Under the pieces are notes generated by a model that made no database searches, was not told where the DNA came from, and saw only the letters and a list, made by a program, of their open reading frames with translations. The position numbers were made by a program, and so were the translations under genes. A stretch of 64,000 nt of DNA from Sphingobacterium detergens (lineage in GTDB: Bacteria; Bacteroidota; Bacteroidia; Sphingobacteriales; Sphingobacteriaceae): positions 62,001 through 126,000 of the forward strand of contig NZ_RAPY01000002.1 of NCBI RefSeq assembly GCF_003610355.1, read 5' to 3'. Shown here in pieces: positions 25,325 to 34,400 of this stretch (the first letter of the stretch is position 1; the number at the start of each line of letters is the position of its first letter).

Positions 25325-25534
25325 AATGATTTTGTTTAGTACTACAATATTTATGATTTTTAAATTTAAGGCATTGTCTCTCCAGAAAATGATGAGAATT
25401 ATATCATTAGAGATGAAAATCATTCATTTGTGGAATTGAAAATATCCTATGTAAACTTGGGATTGTAATAAGAGCAGAGTAAGAAAATAATCAGGTGTTG
25501 CTTCAAGGAGGAAGTGGAATTAAAGGAATGGGTA
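25325..25534. other. Upstream region of the Gly-rich peptide gene
   Basis: This holds the 5' leader of the peptide gene (minus strand) and about 150 bases of A/T-rich sequence. I see no exact TAnnTTTG box and no further gene. Confidence 0.35.
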
Positions 25535-25558
25535 GTTCGAATCCGAATACAACGAAAG

Positions 25559-25582
25559 AAGCCTTTCATTTCTGAAAGGCTT
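25559..25582 (-). terminator. Terminator hairpin within right direct repeat
   Basis: Same AAGCCTTTCA stem as at 24471; its tail (CTTTCGTTG on the minus strand) is less T-rich than in the left copy. Confidence 0.55.
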
Positions 25583-25588
25583 GTTCTG

Positions 25589-25603
25589 CGGAGAGTGAGG
25601 GAT
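25589..25603 (-). pseudogene. tRNA-Ser 3'-end fragment
   Basis: Identical 15 bases to the fragment at 24501, in the same place within the direct repeat. Confidence 0.6.
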
Positions 25604-25720
25604 AATAAGATGATCCCAAAGGGGGTGGCTTCACCATAAAATAAAGCCATTCACTCCGTTCATTTTTTTCGTCGTTTATCACTTTTGATCAAACATTGTT
25701 TGCAAAAGTCTATAAACGAC

Positions 25721-25744
25721 AAAACCCGACTATCGTCGGGCTTT
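25721..25744 (-). terminator. Terminator hairpin within right direct repeat
   Basis: Same AAACCCGAC/GTCGGGCTT stem as the terminator of tRNA copy 1, but here it follows only a tRNA fragment. Confidence 0.6.
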
Positions 25745-25754
25745 ATTTTGGTGG

Positions 25755-25769
25755 CGGAGAGTGAGGGAT
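25755..25769 (-). pseudogene. tRNA-Ser 3'-end fragment with CCA
   Basis: CGGAGAGTGAGGGAT preceded by TGG (CCA on the minus strand) marks the 3' end of a lost tRNA-Ser copy; the remaining body is replaced by unrelated sequence. Confidence 0.6.
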
Positions 25770-25812
25770 TTATCGCGTCCCACATCCCCATGCTATAACC
25801 CGCGATGATAAA

Positions 25813-25846
25813 GTTCGAACCCCGGCCAACCCTTCTGGTTCGAATC
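25813..25846. repeat. tRNA-like inverted-repeat fragment, copy 2
   Basis: One base differs from the 34-base copy at 24422; the TTCGAACC/GGTTCGAA arms are kept. Confidence 0.5.
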
Positions 25847-25862
25847 AACTTATCTGTAAAAT

Positions 25863-25895
25863 AAAAGATCCCTCATCTTGCGATGAAGGATCTTT
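25863..25895 (-). terminator. Terminator of tRNA-Ser copy 2
   Basis: AAAGATCC and GGATCTTT arms with an inner TCATC/GATGA stem follow the tRNA 3' end by three bases and end in TTTT on the minus strand. Confidence 0.75.
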
Positions 25896-25898
25896 CTG

Positions 25899-25983
25899 CG
25901 GAGAGTGAGGGATTCGAACCCCCGAACCTGTGACAGTTAACGGTTTTCAAGACCGCCGCATTCGACCACTCTGCCAACTCTCC
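25899..25983 (-). tRNA. tRNA-Ser(UGA), copy 2, CCA not encoded
   Basis: All 85 bases equal the body of copy 1 (anticodon TGA). After the discriminator the DNA reads CAG instead of CCA, so the end must be added by nucleotidyltransferase. The upstream flank is also shared with copy 1 for about 45 bases. Confidence 0.95.
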
Positions 25984-26076
25984 GCGACAAAAGTAGAAAT
26001 TCTGAATAGATTTGCAAAACTTATTTTTGCAGCAATGTCTTATGGTTTGAAAATGAGCTAGATTATTTTAAAAATG

Positions 26077-26961
26077 CTATGCTGGAATAATCTCGTGGCA
26101 GTGTTTTTTGATATTGGCAGCTATTTTATCAATCGGTAGATCGTCCTGGTCTATACCAAAAGGCTCCTCGATGGATTCGCCGATCAATTCAAGTGAAGCT
26201 AATACGTAGAGGATAAACGGAACGGCAACAACAACAAAATATCCGATCGAAAAAACATAACCTACAGGAAGTGTCATTGTATAGAAGATAATGAACTTCT
26301 TGATAAACGCGCTATAAGCTAATGGAATTGGCGTATTTTTTATCCGTTCACAGGCACCACATACATTGGTCATGGACACAATCTCTTCATTGAGTATAAT
26401 CAATTGGTCCCCACTGATAATTCCTTCTTTGTAAAGATCGTTTATCTTCTGGAAAATCATATTGGAAACCTGATTTGGACCATGCTTCTTGCTGTCCAAT
26501 GCCCTAAGTTCGGGATGCTCATTTTCATCGAGCATAAACTTGGTGTAGTCGGATCGCAAAAAATCGTATAGGGTCTCTGCAAACAGGGGAATAGTTTTTC
26601 GGAAGAAACTGCGATTGACCTTGTCCTCCGCATCGAGCATAGCGTTGAGCTTATAGGCCAAGGCCCGGCTTATATTGGTCAATGTACCCCATTGCTTGCG
26701 TGCCTCCCACCAACGGTCATAGGCCGAGTTGGTTCTAAAGACCAACAATAAGGAGATCACAAAACCCAACAGGTTATGGACGATGGTAATGTTTTTAACC
26801 CAGCTTCTTTCATTTAATTTGAGATATTCCATTTCGAGGTAGGCTATCCCCCAGGAATAGATAGCTATTAAGATAAGAAAAGGTAATAGCTTTATAAAAG
26901 TGTCTGATTTATGCAGTTTGAAAGTTGCTGACAGCCAATCTTTAGGGTTGTATACGATCAT
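26077..26961 (-). CDS. Bestrophin-family (UPF0187) membrane protein
   Basis: I start at the ATG for MIVYNPKDWLSATFKLHKSDT. The 294 residues contain the family signature FRTNSAYDRWWEARKQWGTL, membrane helices near residues 25-80 and 210-255, and a C-terminal GESIEEPFGIDQDDLPID. Bacterial bestrophins form pentameric ion channels in the inner membrane. On the minus strand TATTTTTG (26965-26972) fits TAnnTTTG and lies so close to the ATG that the message would be leaderless. Confidence 0.88.
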   Translation of the reverse strand: MIVYNPKDWLSATFKLHKSDTFIKLLPFLILIAIYSWGIAYLEMEYLKLNERSWVKNITIVHNLLGFVISLLLVFRTNSAYDRWWEARKQWGTLTNISRALAYKLNAMLDAEDKVNRSFFRKTIPLFAETLYDFLRSDYTKFMLDENEHPELRALDSKKHGPNQVSNMIFQKINDLYKEGIISGDQLIILNEEIVSMTNVCGACERIKNTPIPLAYSAFIKKFIIFYTMTLPVGYVFSIGYFVVVAVPFILYVLASLELIGESIEEPFGIDQDDLPIDKIAANIKKHCHEIIPA

Positions 26962-27028
26962 ATACAAAAATATAAATTGTTACGAAAACTTTGCGAGTTA
27001 ATTGTGATTGCCGTAACTTCATCATCGT

Positions 27029-27877
27029 ATGGCGCAACAGCAATCAAAAAGAACAAAAGGGAGTGGAAAGAAACAGCAACCTCGCGAGGCCAAATGGATA
27101 TGGATGATCGTGGGGATGTTAATGTTTTTCTTATTTCTTGTTGCATGGCACTATAAAGCCGGAATAATGTATTACTTCCGTGTGGCAACATCCAAAAATA
27201 AATCCTTAACAAAGGAGGCTAAGTATGATATCCGTAATATCGAAATCATGAGTAAGCATGATGACAAAGTGTTTGGTATTGATGTTTCGACCTATCAGGA
27301 AGATATCGACTGGCAGAAAGTGAATACGATCAACGATCAATTTCCCATTGACTTTGTATTTATCCGGGCGACAATGGGGGAGAAGGGTATAGATGATAAA
27401 TTTAGCCGCAATTGGTCCAAAATACGTAACCGGGCTATTTTACGGGGTGCATACCATTATTTTCGGCCAAATGAAAACTCGGTCAAACAGGCCAAAAATT
27501 TTATCCGTAAGGTTCAGCTCCATCCAGGCGATCTTCCCCCTGTACTCGATATCGAGGAGCATCCAAAACAGCAATCCATGGATAGCCTGAAAGTGGGATT
27601 GAAACGTTGGCTCGACGAGGTGGAAGCACATTATAAAGTCAAACCTATCCTATACTCCGGGGATAAGTTCTATAGTGATTTTTTAGAAAAGGAATTCGCA
27701 AACTATACCCTCTGGATCGCCAACTATAATTTTTGGATCGAAAATCCAAAAGAGCATTGGGCATTTTGGCAATTCTCAGAAAAAGGCTCGGTGGCCGGTA
27801 TCCGTGGAAATGTCGATTTAAATATCTACAATGGTAAAATAACGGAATTGGAAAAATTACTTATTCCCTTTAAATAG
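27029..27877 (+). CDS. Membrane-anchored GH25 lysozyme-like glycosidase
   Basis: A basic N-terminus (KRTKGSGKKQQ) precedes a single membrane helix (WMIVGMLMFFLFLVAWHYKAG), giving a periplasm-facing anchor. The GH25 domain runs from about residue 80: FGIDVSTYQEDIDWQKV, FVFIRATMG, LRGAYHYFRPNENSVKQAKNFI, PPVLDIEEH and AFWQFSEKG, with the catalytic Asp/Glu in the conserved positions. It should cleave muramic acid-GlcNAc bonds in peptidoglycan. The next two genes follow closely and concern sulfur or redox chemistry. Confidence 0.9.
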   Translation: MAQQQSKRTKGSGKKQQPREAKWIWMIVGMLMFFLFLVAWHYKAGIMYYFRVATSKNKSLTKEAKYDIRNIEIMSKHDDKVFGIDVSTYQEDIDWQKVNTINDQFPIDFVFIRATMGEKGIDDKFSRNWSKIRNRAILRGAYHYFRPNENSVKQAKNFIRKVQLHPGDLPPVLDIEEHPKQQSMDSLKVGLKRWLDEVEAHYKVKPILYSGDKFYSDFLEKEFANYTLWIANYNFWIENPKEHWAFWQFSEKGSVAGIRGNVDLNIYNGKITELEKLLIPFK

Positions 27878-27885
27878 CAAATAAG

Positions 27886-28614
27886 ATGAACAGAATTTTA
27901 GTAGCCGCATTGATAGGGGTTGTTTTTATATGTCCTGGTGCTCTGCCAGCTAACGCAAAATCAAAGCTACAGCAAAAAGAATCACATTATACCACAGCTG
28001 ATTTACCATTACTTGCCTTGAAGCAATTTAAAAAACTGCGTAAACAGCATGGTGTGGTGGTTTTGGATACACGGTCAGGCGATGATTTCTTAAAGGCTTT
28101 CATTCCAGGATCGATCAATGTGGGTTTTAAGGGGCCATTTGATACTTTCTTGAAACAGGTTGTCCCTGATAAAAACCAAAAGCTCTTAATTGTTGCTGAG
28201 GAGCAAGATCGTACTGCGGTGGTGGAGCGTCTAGCGGAATTGGGCTATACAGGTGCTATCGGTATATTGGACGGTGGTATAGACCGTTGGAAAGAACGGG
28301 AACCTGTAGATGCTGTCACAAACCTAAGCGCAGGAAGATTTGGAGAAAGATCAGATCCAGGTCATATTGTGGATGTACGCACAGTGAAAGAATTTGATAA
28401 AGGACATATTGACAATGCAATGAACATTCCTTTGACGGATTTCATTAATTTTGGTAACACGCTAGAAAAAGATAATAAGCCACTTTATGTGCATTGTCAA
28501 TCAGGGTATCGCAGTGCGGTTGCCGTTTCTATTTTGCGTGCAAAAGGATTTAAAAATGTGTGCAATATTCAGGGTGGATATAAGGCATTGAAAGATGAAA
28601 TAAAGGAGAATTAA
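27886..28614 (+). CDS. Exported tandem rhodanese protein with one active-site cysteine
   Basis: A signal peptide (MNRILVAALIGVVFICPGALPANA) is followed by two rhodanese domains. The first (VVVLDTRSGDDFLKAFIPGSINVGF) has no cysteine at the catalytic position (LLIVAEEQDRT). The second (IVDVRTVKEFDKGHIDNAMNIPL) has the active site HC204QSGYRS. In tandem rhodaneses the N-terminal repeat is usually structural, as in thiosulfate sulfurtransferases. The thioredoxin gene starts two bases after the stop, so the pair probably handles persulfide or thiol reduction. Confidence 0.87.
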   Translation: MNRILVAALIGVVFICPGALPANAKSKLQQKESHYTTADLPLLALKQFKKLRKQHGVVVLDTRSGDDFLKAFIPGSINVGFKGPFDTFLKQVVPDKNQKLLIVAEEQDRTAVVERLAELGYTGAIGILDGGIDRWKEREPVDAVTNLSAGRFGERSDPGHIVDVRTVKEFDKGHIDNAMNIPLTDFINFGNTLEKDNKPLYVHCQSGYRSAVAVSILRAKGFKNVCNIQGGYKALKDEIKEN

Positions 28615-28616
28615 TA

Positions 28617-28913
28617 ATGGCAACTTTTGACCAGATTATTCAATCAAATTCGCTGGTTTTAGTGGATTTTTTTGCGACGTGGTGCGGTCCATGCCAGACG
28701 ATGGCGCCGGTGTTACAGGATGTAAAGGAATTTTATCAGGAGGATCTATCGATTATAAAAATAGATGTGGATAAGAATCCAAAAATTGCTTCCATTTATA
28801 AAGTAAGTGGAGTACCTACTTTTATATTATTTAAAAATGGTCAACAGCTGTGGCGCCAGAGTGGGATGATCCCAAAGATGGAATTGCATAAGCTAATCGA
28901 CCAGGCGAAATAA
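28617..28913 (+). CDS. trxA: Thioredoxin
   Basis: The 98-residue protein has the full thioredoxin signature LVDFFATWC23-G-P-C26QTMAPVL, then IIKIDVDKNPKIASIYKVSGVPTFILFKNG with the cis-proline. There is no signal peptide, so it is cytoplasmic. Translational coupling to the rhodanese gene suggests that thioredoxin turns over sulfur species formed by sulfurtransferase activity, although the partner is exported. Confidence 0.92.
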   Translation: MATFDQIIQSNSLVLVDFFATWCGPCQTMAPVLQDVKEFYQEDLSIIKIDVDKNPKIASIYKVSGVPTFILFKNGQQLWRQSGMIPKMELHKLIDQAK

Positions 28914-28923
28914 ATCGATGGGT

Positions 28924-28967
28924 AAAAAAAATAAGGCGTTCAATTTGATTGAACGCCTTATTTTTTT
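28924..28967. terminator. Bidirectional terminator
   Basis: A 19-pair stem (AAAAAAATAAGGCGTTCAA and complement) with a five-base loop lies ten bases after the thioredoxin stop and also faces the small acidic gene on the other strand. Confidence 0.88.
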
Positions 28968-29012
28968 AATGATTCTCTGGTTTTGATAGGTAGTGTTATA
29001 TAGCACTAAATA

Positions 29013-29168
29013 TTAAAACTCATCATCATCGTCGAAGTCATCCAATCCTTCAATTTCAGGAATTTCGAAATCATCGTTTTCGAAATCATCATCGTCGTCA
29101 TCAGGTCCATTGAAAGACGCGAATTTTACTTCTTCAAGATCTTCGTTAGCTAATATTGCCGTGTTCAT
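29013..29168 (-). CDS. Acidic 51-residue protein, unknown function
   Basis: The ATG opens MNTAILANEDLEEVKFASFNG, followed by a run of six Asp, FENDDFEIPEIEGLDDF, four Asp and EF. About half of the residues are Asp or Glu. A TAATTTTA sequence 35 bases upstream is one base away from the -7 consensus, and the hairpin at 28924 can end transcription. Codon choice (GAT/GAC mixed) and the regular spacing of Phe and Ile argue for a real protein. It is cytoplasmic by lack of signal. It may bind basic partners, metal or nucleic-acid-binding proteins; that is inference. Confidence 0.65.
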   Translation of the reverse strand: MNTAILANEDLEEVKFASFNGPDDDDDDFENDDFEIPEIEGLDDFDDDDEF

Positions 29169-29321
29169 AAAATAATACTTTATTGTTGCTTATTCAATGT
29201 TGTAAAATTAGAGAAGAAAACTATTTTTTAAAACTTTTTTTAAAAAAAATATAGCCCTTTATTTTTCTGCTAATCAATATGTTGAATTGTTTTTTAAAAA
29301 TAAAAATTTATTTTATTTTAT

Positions 29322-29882
29322 TTACTCATTTGTTTCGCCAATTGCATTGTCTTCTGTAACGATATCTTTTAGCTGCGGAAGATCACGAACACCATTGATT
29401 CCGAAATGATCCATAAACTGTTGGCTGGTCGCGTACAACAATGGTTTGCCTATTGTATCGGCTTTTCCAGCTATTTTGATCAGTTTCTTTTCCAGTAGTC
29501 TTTGGATAGAATAATCACAACTGACACCTCTGATCTGCTCAACTTCCAGTTTGGTAATCGGCTGTCTGTATGCGATAATGGCAAGTGTTTCCAGAGCCGA
29601 TTGACTGAGCTTGCGCTTGTTGTTGTGATTTTGTAATTGCTGTATCGCTTCGTGATAGACCGCTTTGGTCAGAAACTGATACGAATTATTGATATACCGC
29701 AACTCCAATACCTGATCTTCATCCTGATATTTGTCTTCAATCTTTTTGATCAATTCACGCAACTCTTCTTTCGATACTTCAATAGCCAAGGCTTCTTGTA
29801 GAATCTGTTTGATATCGGCAAGATCTATTCCTTCTGCAGAAGCAAAAATAATTGCTTCGATATTTCTAATGACGTCTTTCAA
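29322..29882 (-). CDS. scpB: Segregation and condensation protein ScpB
   Basis: The start is TTG, nine bases after the mqnC stop; no ATG exists in this frame before the conserved part. The 186 residues show the double winged-helix pattern (VIRNIEAIIFASAEGIDLADIKQIL, LSQSALETLAIIAYRQPITKLEVEQIRGVSCDYSIQRLLEKKLIKIAG). ScpB joins ScpA and SMC in chromosome segregation. It is cotranscribed with mqnC, apparently by chance of arrangement. Confidence 0.93.
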   Translation of the reverse strand: MKDVIRNIEAIIFASAEGIDLADIKQILQEALAIEVSKEELRELIKKIEDKYQDEDQVLELRYINNSYQFLTKAVYHEAIQQLQNHNNKRKLSQSALETLAIIAYRQPITKLEVEQIRGVSCDYSIQRLLEKKLIKIAGKADTIGKPLLYATSQQFMDHFGINGVRDLPQLKDIVTEDNAIGETNE

Positions 29883-29891
29883 TGTAGGGTA

Positions 29892-31016
29892 TTAATAGTT
29901 AATGACTTGTTCGACCATGTGCGCAGGCAGTTCTCTGAAATCATATTTTTGCGTTCTCAATTGCGGTTCAAAACCCGCTTCCAGAATCGCTTCCTGTATT
30001 GACTTAGAGGTGAACCGATGGGGAGCACCCGCTGCCGAAACGACATTTTCCTCGATCATAATGGATCCAAAATCGTTAGCGCCAGCATGCAAGCACAACT
30101 GGGCGGTACGTTTTCCAACCGTAAGCCAGGAAGCCTGGATATTTTTGATATTCGGTAACATGATTCGGCTCAAAGCGATCATACGGATATACTCTTCACT
30201 GGTAACATCATTGGTAATGCCACGGAGTCTCTTTAATAATGTGCCATCATCTTGGAATGGCCAAGGTATAAAGGCGATAAAACCATAAGAATCGGCCGGT
30301 TTTTCATCTTGCACTTCTCTGATCCATACCAGATGTTCGAAACGCTCTTCAATAGTTTCAATATGTCCAAACATCATGGTAGCGGAACTAGGTAGATTGA
30401 TTTTGTGCGCCGCACGCATCACATCGAGCCATTCCTTACCACCACATTTTCCTTTGGATATCAAACGTCTCACACGGTCATTGAGAATTTCGGCCCCAGC
30501 ACCAGGCAGTGAATCCAGACCCGCTTCTTTCAGCTGGGTCAACACCTCGATATGGCTCATATTTTCCAGCTTAGAAATATGGGCGATTTCCGGTGGGCCG
30601 AGTGAATGGAGTTTCAGTGTAGGGTAAAGTTCCTTTAACTGTCTATATAGATTTTTGTAGAATTCAATACCTAAATCCGGATGGTGCCCTCCCTGTAGCA
30701 AAAGTTGGTCGCCTCCAAATTTAAATGTCTCTTCGATCTTTTGTTTGTAACTCTCGATATCGGTGATGTAACTGTCTTCATGCCCGGGGCGACGAAAGAA
30801 ATTGCAGAACTTGCAGTTTGCAATACAGACATTGGTCGTATTGACATTCCTATCGATCTGCCAGGTTACCTTGCCATGTGGCACTTGTATCTTGCGCAAT
30901 TCATTGGCTACGAAAGTCAAATCAGCTGTAGGTGCATTCTGATATAAAAAAACACCCTCTTCCTTGGAAAGGAACTCAAATCGGAGCGCCCGTTCTAATA
31001 AACTACTTACATTCAT
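29892..31016 (-). CDS. mqnC: Cyclic dehypoxanthine futalosine synthase, radical SAM
   Basis: I start at the second possible codon (ATG), giving MNVSSLLERALRFEFLSKEEG. The radical SAM cluster motif is C64IANC68KFC71NFFR. GGDQLLLQGGHHPDLGIEFY, SLPGAGAEILNDRVRRLI and SSATMMFGHIET match the MqnC/CofH group, and the 374-residue length fits MqnC. The enzyme catalyses ring closure in the futalosine route to menaquinone. A MqnE paralogue has similar motifs but a different N-terminus; MqnC is the better fit. Confidence 0.88.
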   Translation of the reverse strand: MNVSSLLERALRFEFLSKEEGVFLYQNAPTADLTFVANELRKIQVPHGKVTWQIDRNVNTTNVCIANCKFCNFFRRPGHEDSYITDIESYKQKIEETFKFGGDQLLLQGGHHPDLGIEFYKNLYRQLKELYPTLKLHSLGPPEIAHISKLENMSHIEVLTQLKEAGLDSLPGAGAEILNDRVRRLISKGKCGGKEWLDVMRAAHKINLPSSATMMFGHIETIEERFEHLVWIREVQDEKPADSYGFIAFIPWPFQDDGTLLKRLRGITNDVTSEEYIRMIALSRIMLPNIKNIQASWLTVGKRTAQLCLHAGANDFGSIMIEENVVSAAGAPHRFTSKSIQEAILEAGFEPQLRTQKYDFRELPAHMVEQVINY

Positions 31017-31433
31017 CAAAACAAATATAAGTACCTTTTGGCGGATTTAAATGTATTTGGCGAATATTTGACATTCCGACTTGATATTGAGCGGAAAGGA
31101 GATGACCTAAATTTCTTTAAGTTTCTTTTGTAACAAAAATATAGCTATTTAGCTTAGTGTAAGAATTACAATAACTTGATTTATAGTATTTTGTGATTTA
31201 AAGTAAGAATTTTCTTTTTTTTATATTTTTTATTCTTTACATTTATTTAACAGATTTTAACATTTCTGGAAATAACCAAACTAAAATTGAAAATGATAAC
31301 CAAAGTGACTCATAATCAGTGATAATGTATGTTGTCTCTGTTGGAGTCGAACGACCAAAACTTAAATAAACCAATACCAAGCTAAACAAACAGATAAATA
31401 AACATAAATTTTTTAAACCACCTATTTAAAATT
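31017..31433. other. Upstream region of the second SusC/SusD operon
   Basis: These 417 bases contain the mqnC start side and a long A/T-rich leader for the SusC gene, including several AAACTAAA-type and AAACC segments common in such leaders. No exact TAnnTTTG box at good spacing and no RNA gene were found. Confidence 0.35.
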
Positions 31434-34400
31434 ATGATGAAAAAAACGGACAAAAATTGCTGTTTTGATCTCATATTGGGCCAAAAGTTCAATAAGAGGT
31501 TCTTGCTGATGAGTTCTCTACTCATCGCAGGCGGAATGACTGCTCAGGTATCTGCCAAAGGAGCTGTTGCTCATGGTCGAGTTGAAGTCGTTTCGTTGGT
31601 GAAAACTAAAGGGTTGCAGGAGATACCCATTAAGGGTGTGGTAAAAGATGCCACCACAGGCCAGGTAATTACCGGTGTATCGGTTAAAATCAAAGGAACA
31701 AGTAAGGGAACATCGACAGACGCGGATGGTGCATTTACGATCCAGGGAAAAGTCGGTGATGTATTGGTCGTGAGTTACATCGGTTACTCAAGTGCTGAAG
31801 TCACTGTCACTGGAAAAGCGGATCTGACAATTTCGTTAAATTCTGCTGAGGGTGCACTGGAAGAGGTTGTGGTCACAGGTTATTCCTCACAACGTAAGAA
31901 AGATTTGACCGGTGCCGTTGCAGTTGTCAGTGTGAAAGACCTTAAAACCACACCTGCTGCCAGTGCTGTAGAATCATTGCAGGGACGGGCGACAGGGGTT
32001 CAGATTGTTGTAGATGGTGCGCCAGGATCAACTCCGCAAATTAAGATCCGGGGTTATAGTACGATCAACAATAATGAACCACTCTATATTATAGATGGTG
32101 TTCCTTATGAAGGCAAATTAAGCTGGCTTAATCAAAACGATATCGAATCCATGCAAGTGCTGAAAGATGCCTCGGCAGCCTCAATCTATGGTTCACGCGC
32201 AAATAATGGTGTGGTTATCATTACCACGAAGATCGGAAAGGAGGGAAAACCTCAATTTAACCTTGATTCATACTATGGTGTACAAGTACCAAATAGCTCT
32301 CGTTTTCCAAAGATGTTGTCTCCACAACAGACCTTGGATATCGAAAATTTATTAAACGGCGAAAGTAAAAAGTTACCAGATTATCTTATAAACGGTCCGA
32401 AAGTAGGCGGAAAAGATATAATTACAGACGCTGATATCGACATGTCAAAGTATAAATTTGACGCCGGTAGTCGTGCTGATTTTTTCCAGATCACAAAAGC
32501 AAATAAGGCGGGTACCAACTGGTTTGATGCATTGTCCCAAAACGCACCCACACAATCACATCAGTTAAGTGTGCTTGGTGGTGGAGAGAATGCTTCATAC
32601 GCGATTTCCGGAGGTTATCTGAAACAAAAAGGTACCATTATCCATACCGGTTTTGAAAAATATAATCTTCGTTCAAATACACGGTTCTCTGCTTTCAATA
32701 ACAAGTTGCGCTTTGGAGAAAACATGCAATATAGTTTTACAGAAGGCTTTGGTGTTGGGGTGAATACAAATACTGCGGGTGATTATATCGGTGAAGGAAG
32801 TGCCCTGGGCTTCGCTTATCGTATCCATAATATTATTCCGGTCTATGATATGGGCGGAAATTTTGCTGGATCCGTTGGGGGACAATTTGGTAATGGGGAA
32901 AATCCGGTCGCTATCGCCTACCGCGCAAAAGATAATAAGAATAAGAGTAATATGTTCTTCGGAAACGTCTTTGGGGAATACGATATCTTTTCTGGACTGA
33001 CATTCCGTAGTAGTTTTGGTATGAAGTATGAAAACTACAATGGCATATCCTATACCTACCCTAATCCCGAATTTACAGAGGGAAGTTTTAATAATGGGAT
33101 CAATGAGTTCTTTGGGTTAAATAAAGAATGGACTTGGACAAATACCTTAAATTATAAAGCAACATTTAATGAAGATCACAGTCTGGCTATCTTAGCAGGT
33201 ACTGAGGCTATCCAAAATAGAAACAGACAGATCAGGGGTAAAGGAAATGGATTCTTTACTATGTCGACTCTGGATTACCTTTATTTGGACGCCGCATCAA
33301 CAGGCCGTGTGAGTGAAGGCGGTGGCTCGGTAGGCTCCTTATTTTCTATTTTTGGAAAAGTTGACTATTCATTCAAAGACCGCTATATCTTAAGCGCGAC
33401 AGTACGTCGGGACGGGTCGTCCAATTTTGGTCCGAACAATAAATATGGTACTTTCCCAGGTGCCAGTGCAGCTTGGCGTTTGTCACAAGAGGAATTCATG
33501 AAAGGCATATCTTGGCTTTCTGATCTGAAAATTAGAGCTGGTTATGGGGTGACAGGTAATCAACGTATTCCTGCCAATCAATATTTAGATCGTTATCAAG
33601 TTGCGGTAAATTCTTCATCTTACCCAATTGATGGAAGCTTGACATCAGGAATGTGGCACAACGCCTATAGCAACCCAAATGTTAAATGGGAACAGGTGTC
33701 TGCGTTGAACCTTGGTTTGGACTTTACCTTATTACAAGGTGATTTTGATGGATCCTTCGATTGGTACAATAAGAAGACCAAAGACATGTTGTATCTACTT
33801 CCTTTGCCAGCCGTTGCCGCAGGTCGTGCCGCATCACCATATGTCAACATCGGGGATATGGAAAATAAAGGGATCGAGCTGTCTTTAAATTATCATTACG
33901 GGAGACGCCAACAAAGCGCCTTTACATTGGATTTGTCGGGTACTATTTCACGTAACGTGAATAAGATCGTATCATTGGCCCCTTCTGTTAGCCAACAGGT
34001 GTACGGAAGTTTTAGAAGTATGGAAACCTCTATCCTTAAACCCGGCGAAGCAATAGGTGCTTTTTATGGCTATAAGGTAATCGGAATCTATTCTGATGCG
34101 GATATGGCCAACACTGCTGTAGCGAAGTATGAAGATGGAAAATCCAGAGCAGGAGCGCTTAAATATGAAGATGTCAATGGTGATGGAAAAATTGATGCCA
34201 ATGACCGTACAATAATCGGAAGCCCACATCCTGATTTTGTTTATTCATTCAATATCAACGCCGGTTATAAGAATTTTGACTTTATGGCTTATTTCTATGG
34301 GTCAAAAGGAAATAAAAACTATGAGGCGACACGTTATTTTACCGATTTCGGTGTTTTCAGAGGGCAAAAAAGTGAACGGGTGCTGGATGCGTGGGATGCA

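Larger units (their letters stand above)
25535..25770. repeat. 237-bp direct repeat, right copy
   Basis: It is nearly identical to 24447-24683, with a few substitutions and single-base indels in A or T runs. Here the right edge continues into unrelated sequence after CGGAGAGTGAGGGATT, so the tRNA body present next to the left copy is missing. Confidence 0.85.

Noticed and set aside
25087..25439. Proline- and histidine-rich frames on the plus strand
   Set aside because: They are the antisense of the GGT-repeat peptide gene; their low complexity comes only from the CCA triplet run.
24420..25990. Regularly repeated segments suggesting a CRISPR array
   Set aside because: Only two long copies, unequal spacing and tRNA content; no short repeats with unique spacers and no cas genes.
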